Source: Polaromonas sp.
GTDB taxonomy: Bacteria > Pseudomonadota > Gammaproteobacteria > Burkholderiales > Burkholderiaceae_C
Assembly: GCA_013205645.1 (NCBI GenBank)
Contig: JABMMH010000056.1
Coordinates: 1-9,628, forward strand
Length of the DNA stretch: 9,628 nucleotides
Direction: 5' to 3'
This document shows positions 1-6,144 of this stretch, piece after piece. How positions within the stretch are numbered: position 1 is the first letter of the stretch; the number at the start of each line of letters is the position of its first letter. The translations under genes and the position numbers were made by a program. The notes below the pieces were generated by a model. It ran no database searches. It was given only the letters and a program-made list of their open reading frames with translations, and had not been told where the DNA came from.

Positions 1-160
1 CACTGGAGATGCCCGGCATGCCGTGGTGTTCGGCCAGCCAGTAACGCTTGTAACCCCAGCGCTCGGCGTGCTGCGCCAAGCTCAAGGTGTTGCGATAAGA
101 CTCGGCGGCGTCACTGCCTTCGACGATGGGGGCGAGGTCAAGTACTGAGAAAGGAATCAT
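1..160 (-). CDS. LLM-class flavin-dependent oxidoreductase, N-terminal fragment
   Basis: Only the first 53 codons are in the window; the gene runs off the left edge. The visible protein starts MIPFSVLDLAPI and continues through YRNTLSLAQHAERWGYKRYW to LAEHHGMPGISS. This is the N-terminal signature of bacterial luciferase-like monooxygenases of the YhbW/MsnO8 subgroup: a short first strand ending in LDLAP, then a helix, then the W-LAEHH motif near residues 41-46. Members use reduced flavin (FMNH2) to oxygenate small organic substrates in the cytoplasm; the substrate here cannot be told. The ATG at 158-160 is chosen because the family normally starts a few residues before the LDLxP motif. The gene lies 53 bp downstream of dacB on the same strand, so it may be co-transcribed or have its own weak promoter. 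There is no Shine-Dalgarno sequence before the start. Confidence 0.82.
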   Translation of the reverse strand, partial: MIPFSVLDLAPIVEGSDAAESYRNTLSLAQHAERWGYKRYWLAEHHGMPGISS

Positions 161-166
161 GGGGCC

Positions 167-172
167 AGTTTA
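167..172 (-). promoter_or_regulatory. Possible -10 element of the flavin oxidoreductase gene
   Basis: On the minus strand the hexamer TAAACT (4 of 6 matches to TATAAT) ends exactly 6 nt before the ATG. This is the same distance seen at dacB, tsaB and pyrF. I see no convincing -35 at 16-18 bp, and there is no Shine-Dalgarno sequence. If real, the transcript would start at or near the A of the start codon. This is the weakest of the four cases and may be chance. Confidence 0.22.
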
Positions 173-213
173 GGCTGCTCCAACTGAGCGCACACGCCGG
201 CCCGCGATTAACC

Positions 214-1761
214 TCACTGTCGGTCTTGCGCGGCCCATTCGATCAAGCTGTTCAGCGCCGGCCGCGCTGCGCTGGCGTTCGGGTGGTTGACGATGCCGAT
301 GACGATGTAGCGGCGGCCGCTGGCACCTTGGGCATAACCGGCGACGGCGCTGACATCGCGCAAAGAACCGGTTTTAATTTGCGCACGACCGGTCGCGGCT
401 TTGGCGCGCTCACGCATGCTGCCGTCGACACCGACCAGCGGCAAGGAGTCGGCTAACGCCTCGGCCAACGGGCTGTTGGCGGCGTGCTGCAACATGGCTG
501 CCAAACTGCGCGCGCTGATGCGACCGCTGCGGCTCAGACCCGAGCCGTTGTCGAGCACCGGCGACACGCTAGCGGGCAAGGTTTTCAGCCACCACGCTTG
601 CGCAGCGGCGCGACTGGCTGCAAACGTGCCGACCTGCGGTTGGCCGAGTTTTGCGTGCAGGCCGAGGCTCAACAACAGATGCTGCGCCATCACGTTGTTG
701 GAGAATTTGTTGACGTCGCGCACGATGTCGAGCAAAGGCAGCGAAGGCGACTCCAGACGCAGCGGCGAGGTGTTTCCCGACAGCGTGCCGCGATTGCTGC
801 GCAGCATCGCCAACTCAGGGGCGGTGGCGTCCCGCACTTGGCCTGTCAACAGACCGCCCAGCACTTTCCACGAACCTTCGATCGCGCGGGCGGCAAAGCT
901 CGACGGATCGGCATAGGCACTGGGCCAGACGCGTTCGCCACAAGCGCTGGCGTAGCTGCCCAAAAATTTCACGCGGCTCGGGCTGTCCACGCTGGCTCGC
1001 AAGTCGGTGCGCCAGTCGCCGCAGGGCGCAGACGGCAACAGTGGCACGCTGTCGTCAATCAACACGCCGGCCATCGGCGGCTCGGTGCGCACCAGCGCCC
1101 GACCTTGCGCGAGGTCCGGCGTGAAGGTCATCACCAGCGTCTTGAAATTGATGAGCAAGGCGTCGGGCTGGGTGTTGTAGGGTCGCAGCGGTTCACCGTC
1201 GAACTCCGCCGCATTGGTCGCGGGTTCACTGAAGGCGCTGCGGTCCAACACGATGTCGCCATGAATCGCGCGCACGCCGCTGGCTTGCACCTGCAATAGC
1301 AGCGCTTGCAGTCGCTCAACGACGAGCTTCGGGTCACCGCCGCCGCGCACCAGCATGTTGCCGTCGAGCACACCGTTCTGAATCCGACCGTCCATCGTGA
1401 CATTGGTTTTCCACAAAAAATCCGGCCCCAGCACATCCAGCGCAGCGTAGGTGGTGACCAGCTTCATGACCGAGGCCGGGTTCATGGCTTCGCCGGCGCG
1501 ATGGCTGAGGCGCGGCGGGCGTTGGCCGTTGGCGTCGACCACCAACAAGGTCACCGCACTGGCCGGCACCTGCGCCCGTGCCAAAGCTTGAGCCACAGCC
1601 TTGGGCAGCCGCGGCTCTGCGGCCAAGGCCGCTGGGCCAGCCAGCCACAGCGTGGCCGCAGCGACCAGCGCCGCCAGCAGCTGGCGTGGCTGACGCGGTG
1701 AAGGACGGCGTTGCGACAAGGGTGCCTGAGTGGATGTTTGAGTCGATGCTGGAAAAGCCAT
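214..1761 (-). CDS. dacB: D-alanyl-D-alanine carboxypeptidase/endopeptidase (PBP4 type, peptidase family S13)
   Basis: This 515-residue protein is a class C low-molecular-mass penicillin-binding protein. It cleaves the terminal D-Ala from pentapeptides and the D-Ala-mDAP cross-links of peptidoglycan in the periplasm. All three serine-transferase motifs are present: SVMK at residues 97-100 (nucleophile Ser97, Lys100), SNN at 354-356 and KTG at 463-465. The stretch between the first two motifs is long, as expected for the inserted domains of S13 enzymes. The N-terminus is basic (RRPSPRQPRQ), followed by a hydrophobic core (about residues 28-43) and an AxA-type signal peptidase site near 45-48. 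The frame is open for 81 codons upstream, but the ATG at 1761 puts the signal peptide correctly near the N-terminus and sits just behind a good promoter. It is transcribed divergently from tsaB. Nothing in the catalytic motifs looks damaged. Confidence 0.93.
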   Translation of the reverse strand: MAFPASTQTSTQAPLSQRRPSPRQPRQLLAALVAAATLWLAGPAALAAEPRLPKAVAQALARAQVPASAVTLLVVDANGQRPPRLSHRAGEAMNPASVMKLVTTYAALDVLGPDFLWKTNVTMDGRIQNGVLDGNMLVRGGGDPKLVVERLQALLLQVQASGVRAIHGDIVLDRSAFSEPATNAAEFDGEPLRPYNTQPDALLINFKTLVMTFTPDLAQGRALVRTEPPMAGVLIDDSVPLLPSAPCGDWRTDLRASVDSPSRVKFLGSYASACGERVWPSAYADPSSFAARAIEGSWKVLGGLLTGQVRDATAPELAMLRSNRGTLSGNTSPLRLESPSLPLLDIVRDVNKFSNNVMAQHLLLSLGLHAKLGQPQVGTFAASRAAAQAWWLKTLPASVSPVLDNGSGLSRSGRISARSLAAMLQHAANSPLAEALADSLPLVGVDGSMRERAKAATGRAQIKTGSLRDVSAVAGYAQGASGRRYIVIGIVNHPNASAARPALNSLIEWAAQDRQ

Positions 1762-1767
1762 CGGGGA

Positions 1768-1797
1768 ATTATCACGGCCAGGCCTTGGGGTTGCCAA
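1768..1797 (-). promoter_or_regulatory. dacB promoter, apparently leaderless
   Basis: Read on the minus strand this is TTGGCA (5 of 6 to the sigma-70 -35 consensus, 1792-1797), an 18-bp spacer, and GATAAT (5 of 6 to the -10 consensus, 1768-1773). The -10 ends 6 nt before the dacB ATG, so initiation would fall at about the first base of the start codon. There is no Shine-Dalgarno sequence in between (TCCCCG), which fits a leaderless mRNA. The hexamers and spacing are seen directly; promoter activity and the leaderless state are inferred. Confidence 0.6.
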
Positions 1798-1818
1798 CGT
1801 AGCGCCCTGACTTGCCCG

Positions 1819-1824
1819 GATAAT
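1819..1824 (+). promoter_or_regulatory. tsaB operon -10 element, apparently leaderless
   Basis: GATAAT (5 of 6 to TATAAT) ends 6 nt before the tsaB ATG at 1831, mirroring the dacB side. The -35 is unclear: TTGCCA at 1791-1796 is a good hexamer but lies 22 bp away, which is too far for sigma-70. Hexamers at 16-18 bp are poor matches. No Shine-Dalgarno sequence precedes the ATG. The element would drive tsaB-rimI and the gene after them. Confidence 0.42.
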
Positions 1825-1830
1825 CAGACG

Positions 1831-2649
1831 ATGCCCACGACCGTTCCCAGCACCGCTTTGACCCCCACCACCGGCCGCTTTCTCGCCTTTGACACCAGCA
1901 CCGACCGCATGTCGATCGGCGTCAGCGACGGCGCGCAGCAGTGGCTGCACGAGGGTGCGGGTGGGCCGTTGTCGTCCGCCACCTTGATTCCCGCCATCTT
2001 GCAACTGCTGGCCGACGCCGGCTTACGGCTCGACCAACTCGATGCGATTGCCTTTGGCCGTGGCCCCGGTTCTTTCACCGGCCTGCGCACGGCCTGCGCA
2101 GTGGCCCAGGGCCTGGCCTTGGGGGCTGGTGTGCCGGTGCTGCCGGTGGACTCCCTGCTGGCGCTGGCGGAAGAAGCGCGCTTTCAATGGGCGCTGGCCA
2201 ATACATCTTCCGATAACGCGCCGCAAACTATCACCGCGCTGCTGGACGCCCGCATGGACGAAATGTATGTGCAGCACTTTCGCCTGAACAAGGGTGCTTG
2301 CGAAGCGCTGACGCCGTGCGTTTTGGTTCGGCCTGAGGCTTTGCAGTTGAGCGCTGTGCTTCAAAGTGCAGAGGGCTCAGACAGCGAAGCCAAGCATGGG
2401 CTGGCCGGTAACGTGTTTGAGGTCTATGCCGCGCGGCTGCCTGCCCTCGTGACCGACTGCAACCGTTTGACCGTCCTGCCGGGCGCAGCGGCGATGCTGC
2501 GGTTGGCACCGGCCATGCTGGCAGCTGGTGTCGCACTGGACGCATCGCAAGCGCTGCCGCTGTACATTCGCGACAAAGTGGCGCTGACCACGGATGAGCG
2601 CGCCGAGGTGAAACGCCGAGCCCTGCTTGAACACGGCAACCCGTCATGA
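1831..2649 (+). CDS. tsaB: tRNA N6-threonylcarbamoyladenosine synthesis protein TsaB
   Basis: TsaB is the non-catalytic ASKHA-fold partner of TsaD. With TsaE they transfer the threonylcarbamoyl group from the TsaC product onto A37 of ANN-decoding tRNAs. The 272-residue protein shows the family pattern: the first strand FLAFDTSTDRMSIGV at residues 17-31, the hallmark GPGSFTGLR at 78-86 followed by a helix rich in small residues (AVAQGLALG), LLDARMDEMYVQ at 137-148, and a C-terminal PLYIRDKVALTT block at 243-254. The ATG at 1831 gives about 15 residues before the first strand, somewhat long for the family, but the -10 element placed 6 nt upstream supports it. Its stop codon overlaps the rimI start (ATGA at 2646-2649), so the two are translationally coupled. 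It is divergent from dacB. Confidence 0.93.
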   Translation: MPTTVPSTALTPTTGRFLAFDTSTDRMSIGVSDGAQQWLHEGAGGPLSSATLIPAILQLLADAGLRLDQLDAIAFGRGPGSFTGLRTACAVAQGLALGAGVPVLPVDSLLALAEEARFQWALANTSSDNAPQTITALLDARMDEMYVQHFRLNKGACEALTPCVLVRPEALQLSAVLQSAEGSDSEAKHGLAGNVFEVYAARLPALVTDCNRLTVLPGAAAMLRLAPAMLAAGVALDASQALPLYIRDKVALTTDERAEVKRRALLEHGNPS

Positions 2650-3131
2650 ACGCCGTCCTCCAACCCAGAGAAGTCCGGCTCGAAGCCATGACCACGCCAT
2701 GGCTGGAGCAGGTTGCATGCCTCGAAAAAAGCGTCTACCCCCACCCGTGGCTGTCCGGCAATTTTGCGGATTCGCTGACGGCCGGTTACCCGTGTCAGAT
2801 GCTGGTCGCAGACACGGTGGACGGCAACGAGCCCGAGCTGATCGGCTACTTTGTGGCGATGAAAGGGGTCGACGAAGTCCACCTGCTCAACATCGCGGTA
2901 GCGCCCATGTACCAAGGCCAGGGCTTTGCCCGGCTGCTGCTAGACGCACTGTTCCTGTGGTCGCGCGGTCAGGGCGCCGAATGGCTGTGGCTGGAGGTGC
3001 GCATCAGCAACACGCGGGCGCTGCAAATCTATGAACACTGCGGTTTTCGGCATGTCGGCACGCGCCGCAACTATTACCCGCTGAGCGCTTTCGAACGCGA
3101 AGACGCGATCGTCATGAGCCTGGCATTGTGA
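2646..3131 (+). CDS. rimI: Ribosomal protein S18-alanine N-acetyltransferase RimI
   Basis: This is a GNAT-family acetyltransferase of 161 residues; RimI acetylates the N-terminal alanine of ribosomal protein S18 using acetyl-CoA. Visible landmarks are the acetyl-CoA pyrophosphate-binding motif Q-x-x-G-x-A at residues 90-95 (QGQGFA), the strand LLNIAVAP just before it (80-87), and LEVRISNTRALQIYEHCGF at 116-134. That last block carries the conserved Glu117 and Tyr129 region used in catalysis by this family. The C-terminal block NYYP (142-145) and EDAIVMSL (152-159) is also typical. The N-terminus is about ten residues longer than in short homologues. The ATG overlaps the tsaB stop (ATGA), which fixes the start. 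The tsaB-rimI pair is a recurrent operon in proteobacteria. Confidence 0.92.
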   Translation: MNAVLQPREVRLEAMTTPWLEQVACLEKSVYPHPWLSGNFADSLTAGYPCQMLVADTVDGNEPELIGYFVAMKGVDEVHLLNIAVAPMYQGQGFARLLLDALFLWSRGQGAEWLWLEVRISNTRALQIYEHCGFRHVGTRRNYYPLSAFEREDAIVMSLAL

Positions 3132-3141
3132 AAGCCCCAAC

Positions 3142-3951
3142 ATGAGCTTAGACCTCGACAAACGCCAGCGCGCGATGCTGCGCGAAATGGGCATCCGACT
3201 GTGGCAACCGCAAGCAGTCGCCGCTGAAGTGGCTGGTGTTGTGGTTGCAGCTGATACGCAAAAAATTTCTACATCAACGCCGACTTCGGCAGCTTTGCCG
3301 GCACCTGAAGCCGCGGTTGTGCCGTCATCCGCCTCCAACGCCCCGCCGTCGCGTCGGCCGCCCGTTGAATCAGCGCCTGCGTCAGCTGCACCATCCAACG
3401 CGGCCAATGCGACTGCCGGCAACAGCGCCTGGTCTCTCGGCGAAGCGCGTGCGCTGTATGCCCAGCCGGCCAAACCAGCCGCCGACAACGGTCAACCAGC
3501 AGTCCCCGGCGCGGCAGCACGCTGGCTGCTGCTGATCGAAACGCCACCGGTCGCCTTCGAGGCCGATCCGCTGTCAGGTGACGCCGGCAAACTCCTAGAC
3601 AACATGTTGCGCGCAGCTGGACTCCACCAAAGCGCCAGCGCGGTGTCTGTGCCGCTATCGCGACGCGTTGATGCGGGCAATGCTGCACCACTGGGAGCGC
3701 CTCTGGCCGAGCTGCTCAAGACCGAAAAACCGGACGTCATCCTCATCATGGGACGCCTAGCGGCGCAAGCGCTGCTGCAATCGACCGAGCCGCTGGGCAA
3801 GCTACGCGGGCGGAATCATCAACTCGCGGGCGTTGCAGCGGTGGTCACCTACGACGCGGCGTATCTGCTGCGCAGCCTGCCCGACAAGGCCAAAGCCTGG
3901 GACGATCTGTGCCGGGCGCAACAGATTGCGCAGCGAATTAAACCAAAATAG
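3142..3951 (+). CDS. Uracil-DNA-glycosylase-like protein without catalytic residues; candidate DNA polymerase III psi subunit
   Basis: This 269-residue protein has three parts. Residues 1-24 (MSLDLDKRQRAMLREMGIRLW and following) form a short amphipathic segment. Residues about 25-122 are a low-complexity Ala/Pro/Ser linker. Residues about 126-269 match the core of family 4/5 uracil-DNA glycosylases: KLLDNMLRAAGL (150-161), KPDVILIMGRLAAQALL (196-212), LGKLRGR (218-224) and YLLRSLPDKAKAW (241-253). The enzyme residues are gone. The GE-G/A-PG water-activating motif reads IETPP (132-136), the HPAYLL motif reads DAAYLL (238-243), and the only cysteine is Cys257, so no 4Fe-4S cluster can form. The N-terminus resembles E. 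coli HolD (L-x-x-LGI-x-x-W), and holD sits next to rimI in enterobacteria. I therefore infer a psi-like clamp-loader subunit rather than a repair glycosylase. Automatic pipelines would probably call it uracil-DNA glycosylase or hypothetical. It starts 10 bp after rimI. Confidence 0.78.
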   Translation: MSLDLDKRQRAMLREMGIRLWQPQAVAAEVAGVVVAADTQKISTSTPTSAALPAPEAAVVPSSASNAPPSRRPPVESAPASAAPSNAANATAGNSAWSLGEARALYAQPAKPAADNGQPAVPGAAARWLLLIETPPVAFEADPLSGDAGKLLDNMLRAAGLHQSASAVSVPLSRRVDAGNAAPLGAPLAELLKTEKPDVILIMGRLAAQALLQSTEPLGKLRGRNHQLAGVAAVVTYDAAYLLRSLPDKAKAWDDLCRAQQIAQRIKPK

Positions 3952-3984
3952 CGTCGCCACTCTCCCATCCAAACAGAGCCCACC

Positions 3985-5166
3985 ATGCTGAACGAAGAAC
4001 AGTTGAACGCGCTGATGGCTGATCTTGAGTCAGACACAGCCGAACGCACCGAGTCGACCACCAACACTGACAAGTTCGGGCAAGCCATTTGCGCTTTTGC
4101 CAACGACTTGCCCAACCATCGTCGGCCCGGCTATTTGCTGGTCGGCGTGAAAGACGACGGCGCTTTGGCGGGCATCAAGGTCACGGACGACTTACTCAAA
4201 AACCTAGCGGGCATTAGATCTGATGGCAACATCCTGCCGCAGCCCATGATGAATGTGGCCAAATTTTCACTGGCGGGCGGCGAGGTTGCGGTGGTTGAAG
4301 TCCATCCCTCTGACCTGCCGCCGGTGCGCTACAAGGGGCGCGTGCATGTCCGCGTCGGCCCACGCAAGGCCATTGCCAACGAGCAGGAAGAGCGGACATT
4401 GTCCGAGCGCCGCATCGCGCAGGCGAAGTCCTTCGATGCGCAGCCTTGCCCGGAAGCCAAAATTGCAGACTTGGCGCTGGGGCAGTTTGACGCCTAACGG
4501 CGTGAGGCTGTTGATGCGGAAACCATAGCGGCCAACCACCGCCCGCTGGAGCAGCAACTGGCCTCCCTGCGTTTGTACGATCCAGACCGGCACTGCGCCA
4601 CTCACGCGGGACTGTTGCTGGTCGGGAAAAATCCACGCTATTTCTTGCCCGGTGCCTACGTGCAATACCTAGAGCTGCCAGGTACATCGCTGACGGAAGT
4701 GCCCGTTGATCAAGCTGAAATATCGGGAGACTTGCAGAGCATCCTTAAGGAGTTATTGGGTCGGCTCCGGCTATTCATCAAAACGTCCATGGTGCTGGTC
4801 AACGCTTTGCAGGAAAAGCTGGTGCCCAACTACCCCGAAGGGGCTGTCCGCGAGCTGCTGATGAACGCGGTGATGCACCGCAACTACAACAGCAATTCAC
4901 CCATCCGGTTCTACGTGTTTGCCAATCACATTGAAATCCAGAACCCCGGCGGTTTGTATGGTGAGGCGACGCGGCAGAACTTCCCGACGCGCAACAGCTA
5001 CCGGAACCCAGTGATTGCCGAGGCGCTCAAGTCGCTGGGCTTTGTCAATCGCTTTGGTTACGGGGTGCAGCGGGCGCAGGCGCTGCTGGCCGAGAACGGC
5101 AACCCACCTGCTGAGTTTGAGTTTGATGAGCATTCCGTGCTGGTCAAAATTCACAAGAGGCCATGA
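3985..5166 (+). pseudogene. AlbA_2/Schlafen-type ATP-binding protein (RecG-related COG2865 type), interrupted by an in-frame TAA
   Basis: One reading frame of 393 codons encodes a complete AlbA_2 plus HATPase_c_4 protein, except that codon 171 (4495-4497) is TAA. Residues about 15-130 are the AlbA_2 domain (ES near 23-24, DKFGQAICAFANDL at 29-42, PGYLLVGVKDDG at 48-59, then SDGNILPQP at 79-87). After the stop, in the same frame, come THAGLLLVGKNP (206-217), LPGAYVQYLE (221-230) and a GHKL ATPase. Its N-box is ELLMNAVMHRNY (290-301) with Glu290 and Asn294, followed by NPGGLYG (320-326) and NRFGYGVQRA (355-364). Family members act as DNA- or RNA-binding regulators or helicase-associated proteins; the exact role is unknown. 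The stop falls in the linker between domains where relatives are continuous, and TAC to TAA would explain it. The second half has only a TTG (4573) as a plausible restart. No wHTH follows the ATPase. The gene overlaps the next one by four bases. Confidence 0.8.
5155..5160 (+). promoter_or_regulatory. Ribosome binding site of the GIY-YIG nuclease gene
   Basis: AAGAGG is the clearest Shine-Dalgarno sequence in the window and lies inside the last codons of the AlbA_2 gene. It is 2 nt from the ATG at 5163 but 5 nt from the ATG at 5166, so translation may start at the second methionine. Both starts overlap the upstream stop codon, indicating translational coupling. Confidence 0.55.
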
Positions 5167-6035
5167 TGCCCCGCCCCCAAACCATCCAGATCTTCCTCCC
5201 CGCTGGCGATGCGCGCGGCATGCGCGTCGCCGAAATCACGACGCGCATTGTTCGAGTCATTGAAGTCCCGCGCAGCCAGTTGCCCGAGTTCATCAAAACG
5301 CCTGAAGCTTTGCAAGTAGGCGTTTACTTTTTGCTGGGCGAGTTGTCAGAAGCCGGTTTGCCGCGCGTGTACATCGGCCAATCGGGCAGCATCGGCAACC
5401 GGCTGGTGCAGCACAACCAGAACAAAGACTTCTGGAACCGGGCGCTGGTGGTGATTTCGCTCACCAACAGCATGACCCAGACACATGCGTTGTTTCTGGA
5501 GTGGTTCGCCATTCAACAGGCGACGCAGGCCGGGCGCTACGCCCTAGAGAACGGCAACGCCGGAGCGCGGCCTCACACGCCGGCTCCGTTAGAGTCCGAT
5601 TGCCACGAGATTCACGAAACGGCGGCCACTCTGCTGGCAACCTTGGGCCAGCCCATATTTGAGCCGCTGACGAACGCGCTAACCATTCGCGGGGAAAAAG
5701 AGTTGTTCTATTGCAAGGGCTCGGGCGCAGACGGAGTCGGCGAATACACGACCGAAGGCTTTGTGGTGCTCAAGGGCTCACGCGGGCGGGTGGACAACGT
5801 GGCGTCCATTCAAGGCACGTCAAACCAGCGCTTTCGTGACCAATTGGTGACCGAAGGCATCATGGCGGCACACGATGGCATGCTGGCCTTTACCCGTGAT
5901 CATCTTTTCGCCAGCCCCAGCATGGCAGCCATGGCCCTCATGGGCCGCTCGGCCAACGGCTGGCTGGAATGGAAGAGCCCGAAAGGCCAGACGCTGGATG
6001 AGGTGAAGCGGCAGTCAGTGACCGCAGTTGACTGA
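5163..6035 (+). CDS. GIY-YIG nuclease family protein with C-terminal DUF4357
   Basis: This 290-residue protein combines a GIY-YIG endonuclease core with a DUF4357 domain. After about 45 residues containing IQIFLPAGDARGMRVAEIT (8-26), the nuclease core shows GVY (53-55), VYIGQS (69-74) with the YIG triad at 70-72, the expected Arg80 and His84 (GNRLVQH), and Glu113 in LFLEW as the likely metal ligand. All catalytic positions look intact. DUF4357 covers about 195-275, with GFVVLKGSRGRV (199-210), LFASPSMAA (248-256) and GRSANGWLEW (261-270). GIY-YIG enzymes cut one DNA strand at a time, and DUF4357 is often attached to nucleases and restriction-like proteins; its function is not known to me. The start overlaps the stop of the AlbA_2 gene (ATGATG at 5163-5168), so the two form one translational unit. 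The target and biological role cannot be read from the sequence. Confidence 0.87.
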   Translation: MMPRPQTIQIFLPAGDARGMRVAEITTRIVRVIEVPRSQLPEFIKTPEALQVGVYFLLGELSEAGLPRVYIGQSGSIGNRLVQHNQNKDFWNRALVVISLTNSMTQTHALFLEWFAIQQATQAGRYALENGNAGARPHTPAPLESDCHEIHETAATLLATLGQPIFEPLTNALTIRGEKELFYCKGSGADGVGEYTTEGFVVLKGSRGRVDNVASIQGTSNQRFRDQLVTEGIMAAHDGMLAFTRDHLFASPSMAAMALMGRSANGWLEWKSPKGQTLDEVKRQSVTAVD

Positions 6036-6104
6036 CGAGCTGAATCGCACTTTTCCGGCCTGATACGAAGCGCCTCCTAGCGAGCGTCAGCACCGTCCGG
6101 CATA

Positions 6105-6118
6105 CTGTCCTTGGACAG
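6105..6118. repeat. Short perfect inverted repeat upstream of the DUF4197 gene
   Basis: CTGTCC-TT-GGACAG is a 14-bp palindrome with a 2-bp centre, followed by AAAAA. It lies 26 bp before the DUF4197 start and just downstream of a weak -10-like CATACT (6101-6106), so it would be near the transcription start or early leader. It could be an operator for a dimeric regulator or a small RNA hairpin (five pairs closing on a CTTG loop). It is not a terminator, since no T-run follows on the plus strand. Confidence 0.35.
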
Positions 6119-6144
6119 AAAAATTTCATCAGAAAGACCTTGCC

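Noticed and set aside
484..1299. 271-codon open frame on the plus strand opposite dacB
   Set aside because: It is antisense to the dacB coding frame, His/Gln/Arg-rich in the way GC-rich shadow frames are, with no recognisable domain. dacB has all three catalytic motifs.
1711..1830. Longer start for tsaB
   Set aside because: The extra 40 residues do not resemble TsaB and overlap the 5' end of dacB. The -10 element at 1819-1824 lies inside this stretch.
1762..2004. Longer start for dacB, 81 codons upstream
   Set aside because: It would bury the signal peptide 100 residues inside the protein and run antisense across the tsaB start. The promoter ending 6 nt before 1761 fits the shorter start.
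2940..3488. 182-codon minus-strand frame opposite rimI and the UDG-like gene
   Set aside because: It spans the junction of two well-supported plus-strand genes, is Ala/Arg-rich low complexity, and has no motif.
3265..3500. Ala/Pro/Ser-rich stretch of the UDG-like gene as a DNA repeat array
   Set aside because: The protein is low complexity but I see no regular repeat unit at DNA or protein level; it reads as a flexible linker.
4573..5166. Second half of the AlbA_2-ATPase gene as an independent gene from TTG 4573
   Set aside because: It is in the same frame as the first half, has no Shine-Dalgarno sequence, and the start falls inside a conserved segment (LRLYDPDRH). A broken single gene is the simpler reading.
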